A DNA stretch of 64,000 nt from Pseudoalteromonas ulvae UL12 (lineage in GTDB: Bacteria > Pseudomonadota > Gammaproteobacteria > Enterobacterales > Alteromonadaceae). A model generated the notes under the pieces. That model was not told where the DNA came from and searched no databases. It saw only the letters and a list, made by a program, of their open reading frames with translations. Within the stretch, counting starts at the first letter, position 1. Every line of letters begins with the position of its first letter. The position numbers and the translations under genes were made by a program. Shown here in pieces: positions 16,421 through 25,946 of this stretch. The stretch lies in contig NZ_AQHJ01000034.1 in the NCBI RefSeq assembly GCF_014925405.1, forward strand, positions 268,751 to 332,750. The letters run 5' to 3'.

Positions 16421-16618
16421 ATGAGTTATAACTTATGTCTTTTATCACGAAATGATAAATATCAAATTCAGCTAGAATATGAAGCATCTTATTGGGCTTA
16501 TCAAGTTAAAAAAGGTAAAAAAACCCGCGACGTTGTTTATAGCACTATTCTTTCTCGCTCTGTATCCGAGCAAGATTTTTTAAAGCGCCAGTTTGAGCAA
16601 TACCTAAGTATGATGTAA
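16421..16618 (+). CDS. Small hypothetical protein upstream of GNAT gene
   Basis: A 65-residue basic protein (SYNLCLLSRNDKYQIQLEYE...) with no signal peptide. I do not recognise a family. Its stop codon overlaps the next gene's start (TAATG), so the two are translationally coupled and it is likely real despite its length. Two-stranded beta plus helix is suggested by the residue pattern. Confidence 0.6.
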   Translation: MSYNLCLLSRNDKYQIQLEYEASYWAYQVKKGKKTRDVVYSTILSRSVSEQDFLKRQFEQYLSMM

Positions 16619-17040
16619 TGCAATTGACTGAGTGTGAAATCGTTCAACTTGATGCGCTTAAAACTCCCTTAGTCAATAAGTTTTATGATCGTTGCCGTGC
16701 CAAAGGACGAGCTAAAAAACATGACAATGTATGGGTTGTTTATTATCGAAGGCAAATAATTGCGGCATGTCGTATTCAGTCTATAGACTGTGAATACTTC
16801 TTATCAACCGTCATGGTTGAACCTGCGTATCGAGGGCAAGGGCTTGCTCGTTTTTTTATCTTGAATATTTTGTCTCAGTTGAGTCAGCCTCTTGTCACTT
16901 TTGCTTATTCTCATTTGCGTGATTTCTATTCAAGCCTTGGTTTTACTGAAGTTGATGGTTTGTCGACTTCGTTATCAAGTCGTTTCAATCAATATCAAAA
17001 ACAGCAAAGTAATCTATTAGCGATGAGCTTTGTGCCTTGA
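16618..17040 (+). CDS. GNAT-family N-acetyltransferase
   Basis: A 140-residue protein with the GNAT core: a central strand STVMVEPAYRGQGLARFF, where V-x-P-x-Y-R-G-Q-G-L-A is motif A with the Q/RxxGxG/A acetyl-CoA loop, and a later YSSLGF element. It would transfer an acetyl group from acetyl-CoA to an amine; the acceptor is unknown. Its ATG overlaps the stop of the 65-residue gene upstream by one base, so the pair form a small operon. Confidence 0.82.
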   Translation: MQLTECEIVQLDALKTPLVNKFYDRCRAKGRAKKHDNVWVVYYRRQIIAACRIQSIDCEYFLSTVMVEPAYRGQGLARFFILNILSQLSQPLVTFAYSHLRDFYSSLGFTEVDGLSTSLSSRFNQYQKQQSNLLAMSFVP

Positions 17041-17135
17041 AGTGGAAAAACACACAAATTTAGTTACAAATCACAGTGTTTATGTTCATAATTAGTTAAT
17101 CCTATTTACAAATCTTGCTTTTTAAAGGCCTAAAT

Positions 17136-20100
17136 TTGTTACTAATCGCGCGTATTTTCTTAGTATTCATTTTATTTAGTCTCCTATGTCCATCGGTGTT
17201 TGCAGCGCCAGTAAAACGGCTCTCGCCTGACGAAGGGCTCACCCAGAGTCATGTCAATGAATTATTAGTTGATAAACAAGGATACCTTTGGATTGCGACG
17301 CAAGGTGGGCTGAACAAGTATGACGGAATAATAAATCAAGCCGTCGAAGGGCCTGATGGGATCTTAAAAGACATGGCTATTGATCTCTTGTACCAAGATA
17401 TGTCTGGCACGATCTGGATTTTTTCATTGGCTCAAGGATTGTTAAGTTTCTCAGTAGATACTTCGCAGTATCGTCAGTATTTATTTCAACCTCAGTCTCT
17501 TGAGCAAAGCTACAGTCAGGCTGTTTATGCGATGCTCGATGTTGGTGATGACACTCATCTTTGGTTAGGGCGAGGCACTAATGTTGCGATATTAAATCGT
17601 CATACAGGTGAGATAAACACAGTACTTGAGATCCCAAATGCTGATTTTAAGGCATCTGCAGTTCGAAAATTATTGCAATTTGAGCGCTTTTTATTCGCTG
17701 CAACAACCGAAGGACTGTATGTATACGATGTGAAGTCTGGGCAATCACGTTTAGTCGAGCATACCGCTGAGACACCAACGTCCCTCAATCAAAACAATAC
17801 CAAAGAGTTAGCATTAATCGATAATGAAACTTTATTGCTTGGCACAGTACAAGGGCTGTATCAGGTTGATATTTCGAATCTGGCACAAATGATGGAAACC
17901 CCTGATGTGCCGTTTAAAAATATTGAGCTAATTTCTGACTTAAATATCTGGACCATTAATCAAAAGTCAGATTATTTACACTTAGCAACGAATCAGGGCT
18001 TGTATCAATTTTACTTAAAAGAGAACCACTTAGTTAAAAATAACCTTGTAAATGAGCAGTTTACGTTATCTGATCCAAGCTTTGTGAATATGATTGAAGA
18101 CCAGCATGGTTCAATGTGGCTGGGGACGAAAAATGATGGTGCCTTTTTCATTCCTGAAAACCGTAGTTTGTTTTTTAATTATCATAATGAAAACCTAAGA
18201 GGGCCTGGTTTATCTCATCACAATGTTTGGAGCATTGCAGAGCAAGGTGAATACGTCTGGTTAGGGACTAATAACGGCTTAACAAAGCTCAATTTAAGCA
18301 CATATGAATCAGAAGTTTATTTACAAAATTACTTTGCAGATGAGTTTAATAGTGAGTTTAATATTCAGCAGTTTTATTTGGTTGAGGATCATATTTACTT
18401 ATCTTCAGTCGAAGGAATGATGGCGTTTAATACGCAAACTTATCAACTTTCAGCCCTTGAAACGGTTACTGAGCAACATCAAGATTACTTAAAAGATTAT
18501 AGTTATGGTGGGTATATGCTCAATAACGAGCAATTGTACCTTATCCACATTGAGCTTGGCCCCTATATTTATAATATCCGCACCCGTGGAATTACACCGC
18601 TAGGAGGGGATTTTACTGACTTAGATATGGAATTAGCTCAGCGTTTTTTAGCGCCATTACCAGATAAACCCAACCAGGTGTTATTTTTTCAAGGTGGAAA
18701 ACTGTTTAGGGTGGACAGCGAACAACAAACGCTTGAAGTGATATATCAGCTTGATCGTATGGTACACAATAATTCAATCTGGTTGAGTAGCCACCTTGTC
18801 GATAAAAACAATATTTTATGGTTGTCGTTTACTACATTTGGTTTAATTGGCCTCGATGCCGATACGTTCCAAATTGTTCATCCATTTGAAGATGACAAAA
18901 AGGATATAGGCAGTCTGTTGTATGGGATGATCAGTGATGATGAGGGGATGATTTGGTTATCTACCCATCAAGGAATATTACGTTTTGATCCAGATAATGG
19001 GCATTTTCAGCGATTTACAGTCGATGAAGGTCTAGATACCAATGAGTTTAATGACAGTGCCAGTTTAAAATTATCAGATGGCCGGATAGCGTATGGATCA
19101 GTGAAAGGGTTAACAGTTTTTTCTCCTAAGCAAAACCGCCCACACCGCGATATTCTAAAGCAAGTGAATATTACATCAGTGAAGTTGATGTCACCGCGAA
19201 TGAACCTGTCTTCAATGAGCAAAGTATCCGAAATTGAATTAGATCATGATGTAGTTGGTTTAGAAATCGCTTACTCAGCGATGACGTTTAAACTACAAGA
19301 TCGAGTGGAATACCAGTATCAACTTGGTGAGCAAAAGCGCGTTTCAACAAAAAATAACAACGTTGTATTTCCTAAGTTTAACCCGGGAGTCTATGAATTT
19401 AAAATCCGCGCACGTGATCCTTTAACTGGCAATTACACCCCTTATACTTCGCTAAAAATTATTATTAAGCACCCGCCTTTTCGTTCGCCTATTTTTATGA
19501 CTTTATATGGCTTATTGTGTTTAGTTGCCTTGTTTACATGGTTTTATCGGCGCAATAAAATTCAATTACAACTTGTGCAAGCACATAAAGAAAGTCAAGA
19601 GAGTGAAGCGAGGTTAAAGCTTGCTTTGGAAGGAAGCCAATCAGGTGTGTGGGATTGGAATATTCATTCAGCGATGATTTATCAACCGCGTTTAATTAAT
19701 GAGCTTGGTTACGAATCAGAGCAATTATCATTAGAAGAGTATTTAAATAAAATTCATCCAGACGATAGGGCTAAATTTAGAATCGAGTGGTTGGAGTTTT
19801 TATCAACGAGCAAAGGTTTTTTTGAATGTGTGTATCGCGTCAAAGATCACCTTGGTCATTGGCGCTGGTATAAAGACTTTGGCAAAGTGATGGCATGGCA
19901 AAACGATATGCCTAGCCAAGTCGCGGGGACCTATACCAATATGACCCGAGAACTCGCGTTTGAAGAAAGTGCGCGGTTATTCAGTGCGGCTTTTGAGCAT
20001 ACACGTGACTGGGTACTCATTTTAGATAAACGGTACCGCGTTCGCGCGGTGAATAAAGTCCTGAGTGACGCGTTTTCATTTACATTAGAGTCTCAGACAA

Positions 20101-21635
20101 GTCGCTCATTAACTTTGGGGCTCAGTAAAGAAACGCGTCTTAATTATTTACGCATCATGGCTAAACTCAATTTAGGCGAACACTTTCAATCTGATGAGGT
20201 GGTAATAACTGCAGATGGTGTATCACATCCTGTTATTATTAAAGTCAGTACCATGGGTAATAAAGATGACTGTATTGATAACTATATTGTTGTTATTACA
20301 GATATTACTGAGCAAAAAGAGGCTGAAAAAGAGCTCAGAGTGCTTGCTAACTATGATCCATTAACAAAATTGCCCAATCGTTCACTACTCGTTGATCGCA
20401 TTGCTCATGCGACAGAGCTCGGTAAACGACATCATAGTCGAGTTGCACTGCTTTTTATTGATTTAGATCACTTCAAACAAGTCAATGACACTTTAGGTCA
20501 TGACTATGGTGACAAGTTATTGATCACTGTGGCTAATCGGTTGAAAAACATTTTAAGAGAGCAAGATACGGTCGCACGTCTGGGCGGCGATGAGTTTGTG
20601 ATCTTAATAGAAGACATTGACGAGATTGATGAACTCATACCGGTTTGTCGTAAAATTTGCCATGAAGTAGGGCTACCTGTGCAGCTGGGTAATCACCTGA
20701 TGAATGTCACTCCAAGTGTTGGTGTTGCGATTTACCCTGATGACAGTAAAGATCCAATGGGATTGTTGAAGTCATCTGACATTGCGATGTATCACGCTAA
20801 AAAGCAGGGTGGAAGTACCTATCAATTTTTCCACCAAGAGATGAATCAAAAAATTCAACGTAAATTGCAACTTGAAATTGAACTCAAAGAGGGCGTGCAA
20901 CACGACGAGTTTATCAATTACTATCAACCAATTATTTGTGCCACAGAGCATAAACTTAAAGGCTTTGAAGTATTATTGCGTTGGCAACAGCTTACAGGCG
21001 TGGTGTCACCTGGGGAATTTATTCCTGTGGCTGAAAGTATGGGAATTATTACCACACTAACGTTAGCAACTTTGGAGCGAGCGCTAAAAGATTTGGCACA
21101 TTGGCTGACAGTACAACCAGATTGTTATATATCCATTAACTTGTCGGCGCGAGATTTTGATTTTGAAGGCATTGCCGAGCAGTTAACCTTACGTATTGAG
21201 CAGGCAGGCATTAAAGCACAGCATGTGGTATTTGAAATAACAGAAAGTGCGCTGATGCAAGATACAGAAAAAGCACTCGAAGTCATGCTGAAATTAAAAG
21301 AGTTGGGTTGTCGAATTTATATGGATGACTTTGGTACAGGTTATTCCTCATTGGCTTACTTAAAGCGCTTTCCTATTGATGTACTTAAAATAGATCAAAG
21401 CTTTGTGCATGACATAGGTCAAGATGTGAGTGATGAGGCGATTATTCATTCGACGCTGGCTTTAGCGCATAGTTTGGGCAAAGCTTGTGTTGCAGAAGGT
21501 GTTGAAACACAAGTACAGGCTGAGTTTTTACAAATGTTTGGTTGTGATTACCTGCAAGGGTATTTGCTCTCTAAACCACAGCCAGCCGAGAATATTGAAT
21601 CATTGTTAAACACTGATTGGCGAACGTATTTTTAA
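17136..21635 (+). CDS. Two-component-type propeller sensor with PAS-PAS-GGDEF-EAL output
   Basis: A 1499-residue single-pass sensor. A signal peptide is followed by two seven-bladed regulator-propeller halves (repeats of the type DKQGYLWIATQGGLNKYD), a Y_Y_Y immunoglobulin-like domain, a TM at about 785-805, two PAS domains (about 826-1060), a GGDEF domain (motif GGDEF near 1149, with I-site REQD five residues before it) and an EAL domain (about 1246-1488). The EAL signature is EVL, but the other catalytic blocks are present: NLSARDF, FEITES, DDFGTGYSSLAYLK and AEGVET. Synthesis and breakdown of c-di-GMP both look possible. No ATG is available; the TTG at 17136 has AAAGG 7 nt upstream and begins the signal peptide. 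A TTG at 17115 is the alternative. Confidence 0.85.
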   Translation: MLLIARIFLVFILFSLLCPSVFAAPVKRLSPDEGLTQSHVNELLVDKQGYLWIATQGGLNKYDGIINQAVEGPDGILKDMAIDLLYQDMSGTIWIFSLAQGLLSFSVDTSQYRQYLFQPQSLEQSYSQAVYAMLDVGDDTHLWLGRGTNVAILNRHTGEINTVLEIPNADFKASAVRKLLQFERFLFAATTEGLYVYDVKSGQSRLVEHTAETPTSLNQNNTKELALIDNETLLLGTVQGLYQVDISNLAQMMETPDVPFKNIELISDLNIWTINQKSDYLHLATNQGLYQFYLKENHLVKNNLVNEQFTLSDPSFVNMIEDQHGSMWLGTKNDGAFFIPENRSLFFNYHNENLRGPGLSHHNVWSIAEQGEYVWLGTNNGLTKLNLSTYESEVYLQNYFADEFNSEFNIQQFYLVEDHIYLSSVEGMMAFNTQTYQLSALETVTEQHQDYLKDYSYGGYMLNNEQLYLIHIELGPYIYNIRTRGITPLGGDFTDLDMELAQRFLAPLPDKPNQVLFFQGGKLFRVDSEQQTLEVIYQLDRMVHNNSIWLSSHLVDKNNILWLSFTTFGLIGLDADTFQIVHPFEDDKKDIGSLLYGMISDDEGMIWLSTHQGILRFDPDNGHFQRFTVDEGLDTNEFNDSASLKLSDGRIAYGSVKGLTVFSPKQNRPHRDILKQVNITSVKLMSPRMNLSSMSKVSEIELDHDVVGLEIAYSAMTFKLQDRVEYQYQLGEQKRVSTKNNNVVFPKFNPGVYEFKIRARDPLTGNYTPYTSLKIIIKHPPFRSPIFMTLYGLLCLVALFTWFYRRNKIQLQLVQAHKESQESEARLKLALEGSQSGVWDWNIHSAMIYQPRLINELGYESEQLSLEEYLNKIHPDDRAKFRIEWLEFLSTSKGFFECVYRVKDHLGHWRWYKDFGKVMAWQNDMPSQVAGTYTNMTRELAFEESARLFSAAFEHTRDWVLILDKRYRVRAVNKVLSDAFSFTLESQTSRSLTLGLSKETRLNYLRIMAKLNLGEHFQSDEVVITADGVSHPVIIKVSTMGNKDDCIDNYIVVITDITEQKEAEKELRVLANYDPLTKLPNRSLLVDRIAHATELGKRHHSRVALLFIDLDHFKQVNDTLGHDYGDKLLITVANRLKNILREQDTVARLGGDEFVILIEDIDEIDELIPVCRKICHEVGLPVQLGNHLMNVTPSVGVAIYPDDSKDPMGLLKSSDIAMYHAKKQGGSTYQFFHQEMNQKIQRKLQLEIELKEGVQHDEFINYYQPIICATEHKLKGFEVLLRWQQLTGVVSPGEFIPVAESMGIITTLTLATLERALKDLAHWLTVQPDCYISINLSARDFDFEGIAEQLTLRIEQAGIKAQHVVFEITESALMQDTEKALEVMLKLKELGCRIYMDDFGTGYSSLAYLKRFPIDVLKIDQSFVHDIGQDVSDEAIIHSTLALAHSLGKACVAEGVETQVQAEFLQMFGCDYLQGYLLSKPQPAENIESLLNTDWRTYF

Positions 21636-21651
21636 GTACTTATCCAACTTT

Positions 21652-21707
21652 ATTTAACCATTTAACCATTTAACCATTTAACCATTTAACCATTTAACCA
21701 TTTAACT
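21652..21707. repeat. Octanucleotide tandem repeat (ATTTAACC)
   Basis: Six perfect copies of ATTTAACC (21652-21699) followed by a seventh ATTTAACT. It lies in the 86-bp gap between the convergent c-di-GMP sensor gene and the ion-channel gene, just after the former stop. It codes for nothing and is prone to slippage. Confidence 0.95.
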
Positions 21708-21721
21708 ATCTAAAGCATAGC

Positions 21722-22732
21722 TCAGTGATTGAGCTTTTCTCCGCAGTGAGGGCAGTAGTTTAATTGGCTGTTAGCGTTGAGTTCATTACGGATAGCCGCT
21801 TTTGTTTCTAGTTTGCTTAAGCCTAAATTTAATCGTAATTCTTCAAGCTTCATAAGCTCATCTTTGGTTATTTTACCGTCTTCTAATGCAGCATGGACAT
21901 GGTCAGCAAATAATGCGCGACGTTTTCGTATTTGTTCAGAAAAACTAGAGGCAAGTAAACCGGTAGGGATAGCGACCATACCCATACTTAATACGGTGAT
22001 CACACCTCCAAAAAATTTACCAACAGGGGTAATTGGCACAACGTCACCGTATCCAACGGTGGTGAGGGTCGCCATTGCCCACCACATTGCCGCAGGAATT
22101 GACCCAAATTTGTCTGGTTGAATATCATGTTCGAGTAAATATATGCCGCACGAAGCCATGATTAAAACAACAGCCATAATAAAAAAAGCAGCGAGGAGTG
22201 AGTTACTTTCTTCTTTAAATGATTGCAACAGTAGTTGCATCGCACGGGAGTAGCGAGTGAGTTTGAAGATCCGCAATAAACGTAAAGCACGTAAAAATCT
22301 TAAATCAAGATTAATAAAAAACATTAAATAAAATGGCAAAATAGCTATTAGGTCAATAAGGGCTAGCGGGCTAAACATATACTTGATACGAATTTTGAAT
22401 GGGCTATCTGTTGCGTGTTCATATTGCTCTAAATCAACGCTCACCCAAATTCGGGTGAAATATTCAATCGTAAATATCGCGACAGAAATTATTTCAATCC
22501 AAATAAACAATTGTTTGTGCGCTTGGGCGATGGAGCTGACGGACTCAAGCACTATGGCAATAATATTAATACTAATCAGTAGCACTAATACAGCATCAAG
22601 CCAGCGACCTTTGTTTACATTTTTGCCAGAGCCTTCAAGGATCTCGGCGAGAACTTGTCGAATCGCGCGCACAGTGTAATCCAATCTATTTAAATTATTG
22701 ATTAGTTTAAGAACTATAAGCCTTTGATACAA
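21722..22732 (-). CDS. Voltage-gated potassium channel-like protein with C-terminal zinc ribbon
   Basis: A 336-residue six-TM ion channel. S4 reads FLRALRLLRIFKLTRYSRAM with regularly spaced Arg. The pore helix and filter are TLTTVGYGDVVP, the K+ signature. After S6 comes a cytoplasmic helix pair containing DGKITKDELMKLEELR, a SHOCT-like short domain, and a terminal CPHCGEKL (one CxxC), half a zinc ribbon. The start is a TTG at 22732, since no ATG is in frame; nearby TTG/GTG codons are alternatives. It starts 25 bp after the stop of the Pat-like acetyltransferase gene on the same strand, so co-transcription is likely. Confidence 0.82.
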   Translation of the reverse strand: MYQRLIVLKLINNLNRLDYTVRAIRQVLAEILEGSGKNVNKGRWLDAVLVLLISINIIAIVLESVSSIAQAHKQLFIWIEIISVAIFTIEYFTRIWVSVDLEQYEHATDSPFKIRIKYMFSPLALIDLIAILPFYLMFFINLDLRFLRALRLLRIFKLTRYSRAMQLLLQSFKEESNSLLAAFFIMAVVLIMASCGIYLLEHDIQPDKFGSIPAAMWWAMATLTTVGYGDVVPITPVGKFFGGVITVLSMGMVAIPTGLLASSFSEQIRKRRALFADHVHAALEDGKITKDELMKLEELRLNLGLSKLETKAAIRNELNANSQLNYCPHCGEKLNH

Positions 22733-22757
22733 TCTTTAGACTACTTTTTTTGAAGCG

Positions 22758-25427
22758 TCAGGTGGTGAGATCGAGCGCCATAGTAACGGTGCCCTCTTCA
22801 AAGTCTCGCTTCACGATAAACCCTAGTTTTTTGGCTAATGCAATCATACCGGTATTTTCAGGTAACGTAATGCCGCTAATGATAGACACTTGCTGATTTT
22901 TACAATGGTCGATTGCACTTTGCATCAATACTCTACCAAGGCCTAAACCTTTTAGGTCTGATCGGATCACAATCGCAAATTCGGCTTCATGGTTATCAGG
23001 ATCCATTAGCACACGTGACACCCCTAGAGTTTGCCAACCTTGTGATGTTTCTTTAGACACAATAAAGGCCATTTCACGGTCATAATCAATCTGAGTCATT
23101 TTTGCTAGTTGTTCATGGCTAAAATCAGGCAACTCCCCAAAGAAACGCTTGTAGCGATCTTCTTTGCTGAGGGATAAATCAAATTCTCTGTGGGCCGCTT
23201 CATCTTCTGGTTTTATTGGCCGCAGTAAAGCTGTCGAACCATCTTTTAAGGTAATGATCTGCTCTAATTCTTTCGGATACGGGCGAATACAGAGGCGTTT
23301 CGTGCCTTTAATTTGATATTTTTTTAGCGTCATCATTGCATCAAGCACTAAAAATTGACCATCAATAGCCAGCACAGGATTGAGCTCAAGAGAAGCAATA
23401 TCGGGTTGATCAACAATCAGTTGTGACACACGAGTCAATAAGGCGCATAAAGTGTATTTATCAATTTTATCAGGAAGGTGTTTGTCTTTGATAAAGCCTT
23501 TATCGTGAGCGGCAGCAATTAAATACTTAGCTAAGTTCATATTAAGAGGGGGAAGCGCAACAGCCGCCTGAGCGTAACTCAAACCTGTCCCGGATTCGCC
23601 GAGCAAGATAACGGGTCCAAAACAGGGATCACTCTTGATTGCGATGCGAAGCTCTTGTGCACCCGCTCTTGGCGCCATTTTTTGTAATGAAAAGCCCTCA
23701 ATAATGGCATCCGGATAGGTTTGTTTGATGCGTAACAACATCGCAAAAGCTGTTTGCTCGACTTCATCGCCATCATTTAAATTAAGCACAACTCCACCCA
23801 CATCAGATTTTGATTCAATACTGGGGCTAATCAGTTTGAGTGCGATTGGGAACCCTAATTCTTGGGCTTGCTCCTTTGCTTCACTTGGAGTGAGTGCCAC
23901 TTCGGTTTGAATGATATCAATGCCGTAATGTTGCAAAATAGGTCGGGTTTGATAGGTTGATAAATAGCTTTGTTCGTCGAGTAAATGCTGTTTAATCATT
24001 TTTTTGGCTGAACGATTATCAACACTGTACGACTGTGGCAATGATTCAGGTGTTTGGGTTAAATGCTTTTGGTTGCGACGATATTGCACTAAATGCATAA
24101 ACGCCCCAACAGCACCTTCAGGGGTGCGATAGGTTGGGATCCCACCCAAATTACACACTTTGCGTGCAGCATAAGCGGCATCTTCACCCATGAAATTAGT
24201 CAAAACATAAGGGCGCTGCATTTTTGGAAGGGCATTAACGGTATCGACGATAATTTTTGCGTACTCTTCGCTGGGGGCTAACGCAGATGGGCTGTGTAAA
24301 ATTAATAAATTATCAACCTCAGGCGCTTTTAGCAGTATTTCAAGGGTTTTTTGATAGCGGCTCGGATCAGAATCACCAAAAATATCAACAGGGTTTGCAA
24401 TCATGTCATCTTGCGGCATGACTTTATTGAGTTGCTGAATGGTATCCTCACTAAGTGTCGCAAGGCGACCTGAGCTTTGGATTAAGGTATCAACAGACAT
24501 TACACCTGGGCCACCGCCGTTCGTTAACACAGTTAAGTGCTCTTTTTTAAGAAGTTTTGGATGAAGTGCTAGGGTCTGCGTGGCAGCAAAGAGCTCTCGT
24601 AAGTCGTTTACTCGTAGCATACCTGCGCGTTGGAACATCGCATCGTAAACAGCATCTGCGCTGGTATAACCGCCTGTATGCAGTTGAGCAGCCGCTGCAC
24701 CTAAATTGGTTTTGCCGGTTTTAATCGCAATAACGGGCTTATTGACTGCTGCAGCGCGTGCGGCCGAGATAAAGCTGCGTGCATTGGCGATATTATCGAT
24801 ATACAACAAGATGGCTTGGGTTTTAGGGTCGCGCCCTAAAAAGTCAATTAACTCGTGGAAATCTATGTCGCAGCAATCACCCATAGAAACAAAATAAGAA
24901 AAGCCAATGCCTTTATTTTGTGCCCAGTCCAAAATGGTTGAGCACACCGCAGCTGATTGAGAAATAAAAGCTAATTTACCAGGGCTTGCGATAGTATGAG
25001 AAAAGCTCGCATTCAGGCCAATACTTGGGATCAGCAGACCCAAGCAGTTTGGGCCAAGTAAGTTAACCCCATGTTCTTTCGCAGCTTGTTGTAATGCTTG
25101 TTTTTGCGCTTCTTTAAAACCTGAGGCGATTAAAATGGCATGCTTACAGCCTTTTTCGCCGAGCGCTTTGATTAATGCGATTGAGATATGTTTATTGGTG
25201 CATAAAATAGCTAAATCAGGGACTTGCGGCAAAGAAGCGATATCAGGGTAAGCGAGTACGCCATGAACGGCTTTATATTTTGGTGTAACAGGCATAATGG
25301 GCCCATTAAATCCGCCCTGTAGTAAATTTCTCATCACAACAAACCCAGCTCGGTTCGTTTGATTCGAAGCGCCAATGACCGCGACAGAGCGAGGATTAAA
25401 AAACTGACTGATCCGCTTTACACTCAT
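22758..25427 (-). CDS. pat: Pat-type protein lysine acetyltransferase (acyl-CoA synthetase-like/GNAT fusion)
   Basis: An 889-residue fusion. The first 700 residues follow ADP-forming acyl-CoA synthetases: CoA-binding RSVAVIGASNQTNRAG, a succinyl-CoA-ligase flavodoxin-like part with LLGPNCLGLL, and an ATP-grasp region with GFPIALKLISPSIESKSDVGG. A GNAT domain (about 740-885) follows, with the acetyl-CoA loop RSDLKGLGLGRVLM. This order matches Pat/YfiQ (PatZ), which acetylates lysines of acetyl-CoA synthetase and other enzymes. Whether the ligase half binds but does not turn over acyl-CoA, as in known Pat proteins, cannot be decided here. It is the first gene of a minus-strand pair with the ion channel. 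Confidence 0.87.
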   Translation of the reverse strand: MSVKRISQFFNPRSVAVIGASNQTNRAGFVVMRNLLQGGFNGPIMPVTPKYKAVHGVLAYPDIASLPQVPDLAILCTNKHISIALIKALGEKGCKHAILIASGFKEAQKQALQQAAKEHGVNLLGPNCLGLLIPSIGLNASFSHTIASPGKLAFISQSAAVCSTILDWAQNKGIGFSYFVSMGDCCDIDFHELIDFLGRDPKTQAILLYIDNIANARSFISAARAAAVNKPVIAIKTGKTNLGAAAAQLHTGGYTSADAVYDAMFQRAGMLRVNDLRELFAATQTLALHPKLLKKEHLTVLTNGGGPGVMSVDTLIQSSGRLATLSEDTIQQLNKVMPQDDMIANPVDIFGDSDPSRYQKTLEILLKAPEVDNLLILHSPSALAPSEEYAKIIVDTVNALPKMQRPYVLTNFMGEDAAYAARKVCNLGGIPTYRTPEGAVGAFMHLVQYRRNQKHLTQTPESLPQSYSVDNRSAKKMIKQHLLDEQSYLSTYQTRPILQHYGIDIIQTEVALTPSEAKEQAQELGFPIALKLISPSIESKSDVGGVVLNLNDGDEVEQTAFAMLLRIKQTYPDAIIEGFSLQKMAPRAGAQELRIAIKSDPCFGPVILLGESGTGLSYAQAAVALPPLNMNLAKYLIAAAHDKGFIKDKHLPDKIDKYTLCALLTRVSQLIVDQPDIASLELNPVLAIDGQFLVLDAMMTLKKYQIKGTKRLCIRPYPKELEQIITLKDGSTALLRPIKPEDEAAHREFDLSLSKEDRYKRFFGELPDFSHEQLAKMTQIDYDREMAFIVSKETSQGWQTLGVSRVLMDPDNHEAEFAIVIRSDLKGLGLGRVLMQSAIDHCKNQQVSIISGITLPENTGMIALAKKLGFIVKRDFEEGTVTMALDLTT

Positions 25428-25583
25428 ATTCTTCCCTCAAATATGCTGTTTAGAGGCCTTGTTTGGCCGATTTAGCCATAAACTAGCGTGTTTAGAATTA
25501 GATTCCAATTAGCGGTTAGTTTATAGTGTCGTTATATTGTAACAAGCTAAACGCTTATTTTTATTTATCTTACAGGCGTCAAC

Positions 25584-25919
25584 ATGACCTTATTGCTTAT
25601 TTGTGCAGCCTTAGGTGCAAGTGCTATTGATTTAAAACACATGATCCCATCCCATCAACAAGATTTAGTCACTGTTCATTCCTTAGGATCGCCTGAAACG
25701 GGCACAGAGCATTTGATGTTTATCAAAAAGTCGATACCTTTAATGGTTAATTACCAAAAAACTGAACGCATTTATGTACTCAGCGGTCATGGCACGGTGA
25801 CTGTCGATGGTTCATCACTTTCGGTAAAACAAGGTGATTACATTTCGGTGCCAACTTCAGAGTTAGATGTATTGCTTGGTTTTGACCAAGATGTCAAAGT
25901 GTTATCTGTATTAGGTTAA
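25584..25919 (+). CDS. Cupin-domain protein
   Basis: A 111-residue protein with one small cupin barrel: KTERIYVLSGHGTVTVDGSS and KQGDYISVPTSELD are the two cupin motifs. The usual metal-binding HxH of motif 1 is absent (TERIYVL), and the site may be degenerate. The N-terminal MTLLLICAALGASA could be a signal sequence or a buried strand. Divergent from pat, followed by a SIMPL gene 27 bp on. Function unknown. Confidence 0.72.
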   Translation: MTLLLICAALGASAIDLKHMIPSHQQDLVTVHSLGSPETGTEHLMFIKKSIPLMVNYQKTERIYVLSGHGTVTVDGSSLSVKQGDYISVPTSELDVLLGFDQDVKVLSVLG

Positions 25920-25946
25920 AAAATTAGATAATAAAGGAAGAACGCC

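Noticed and set aside
21652..21707. CRISPR array
   Set aside because: Repeats are 8 bp with no spacers; a simple tandem repeat.
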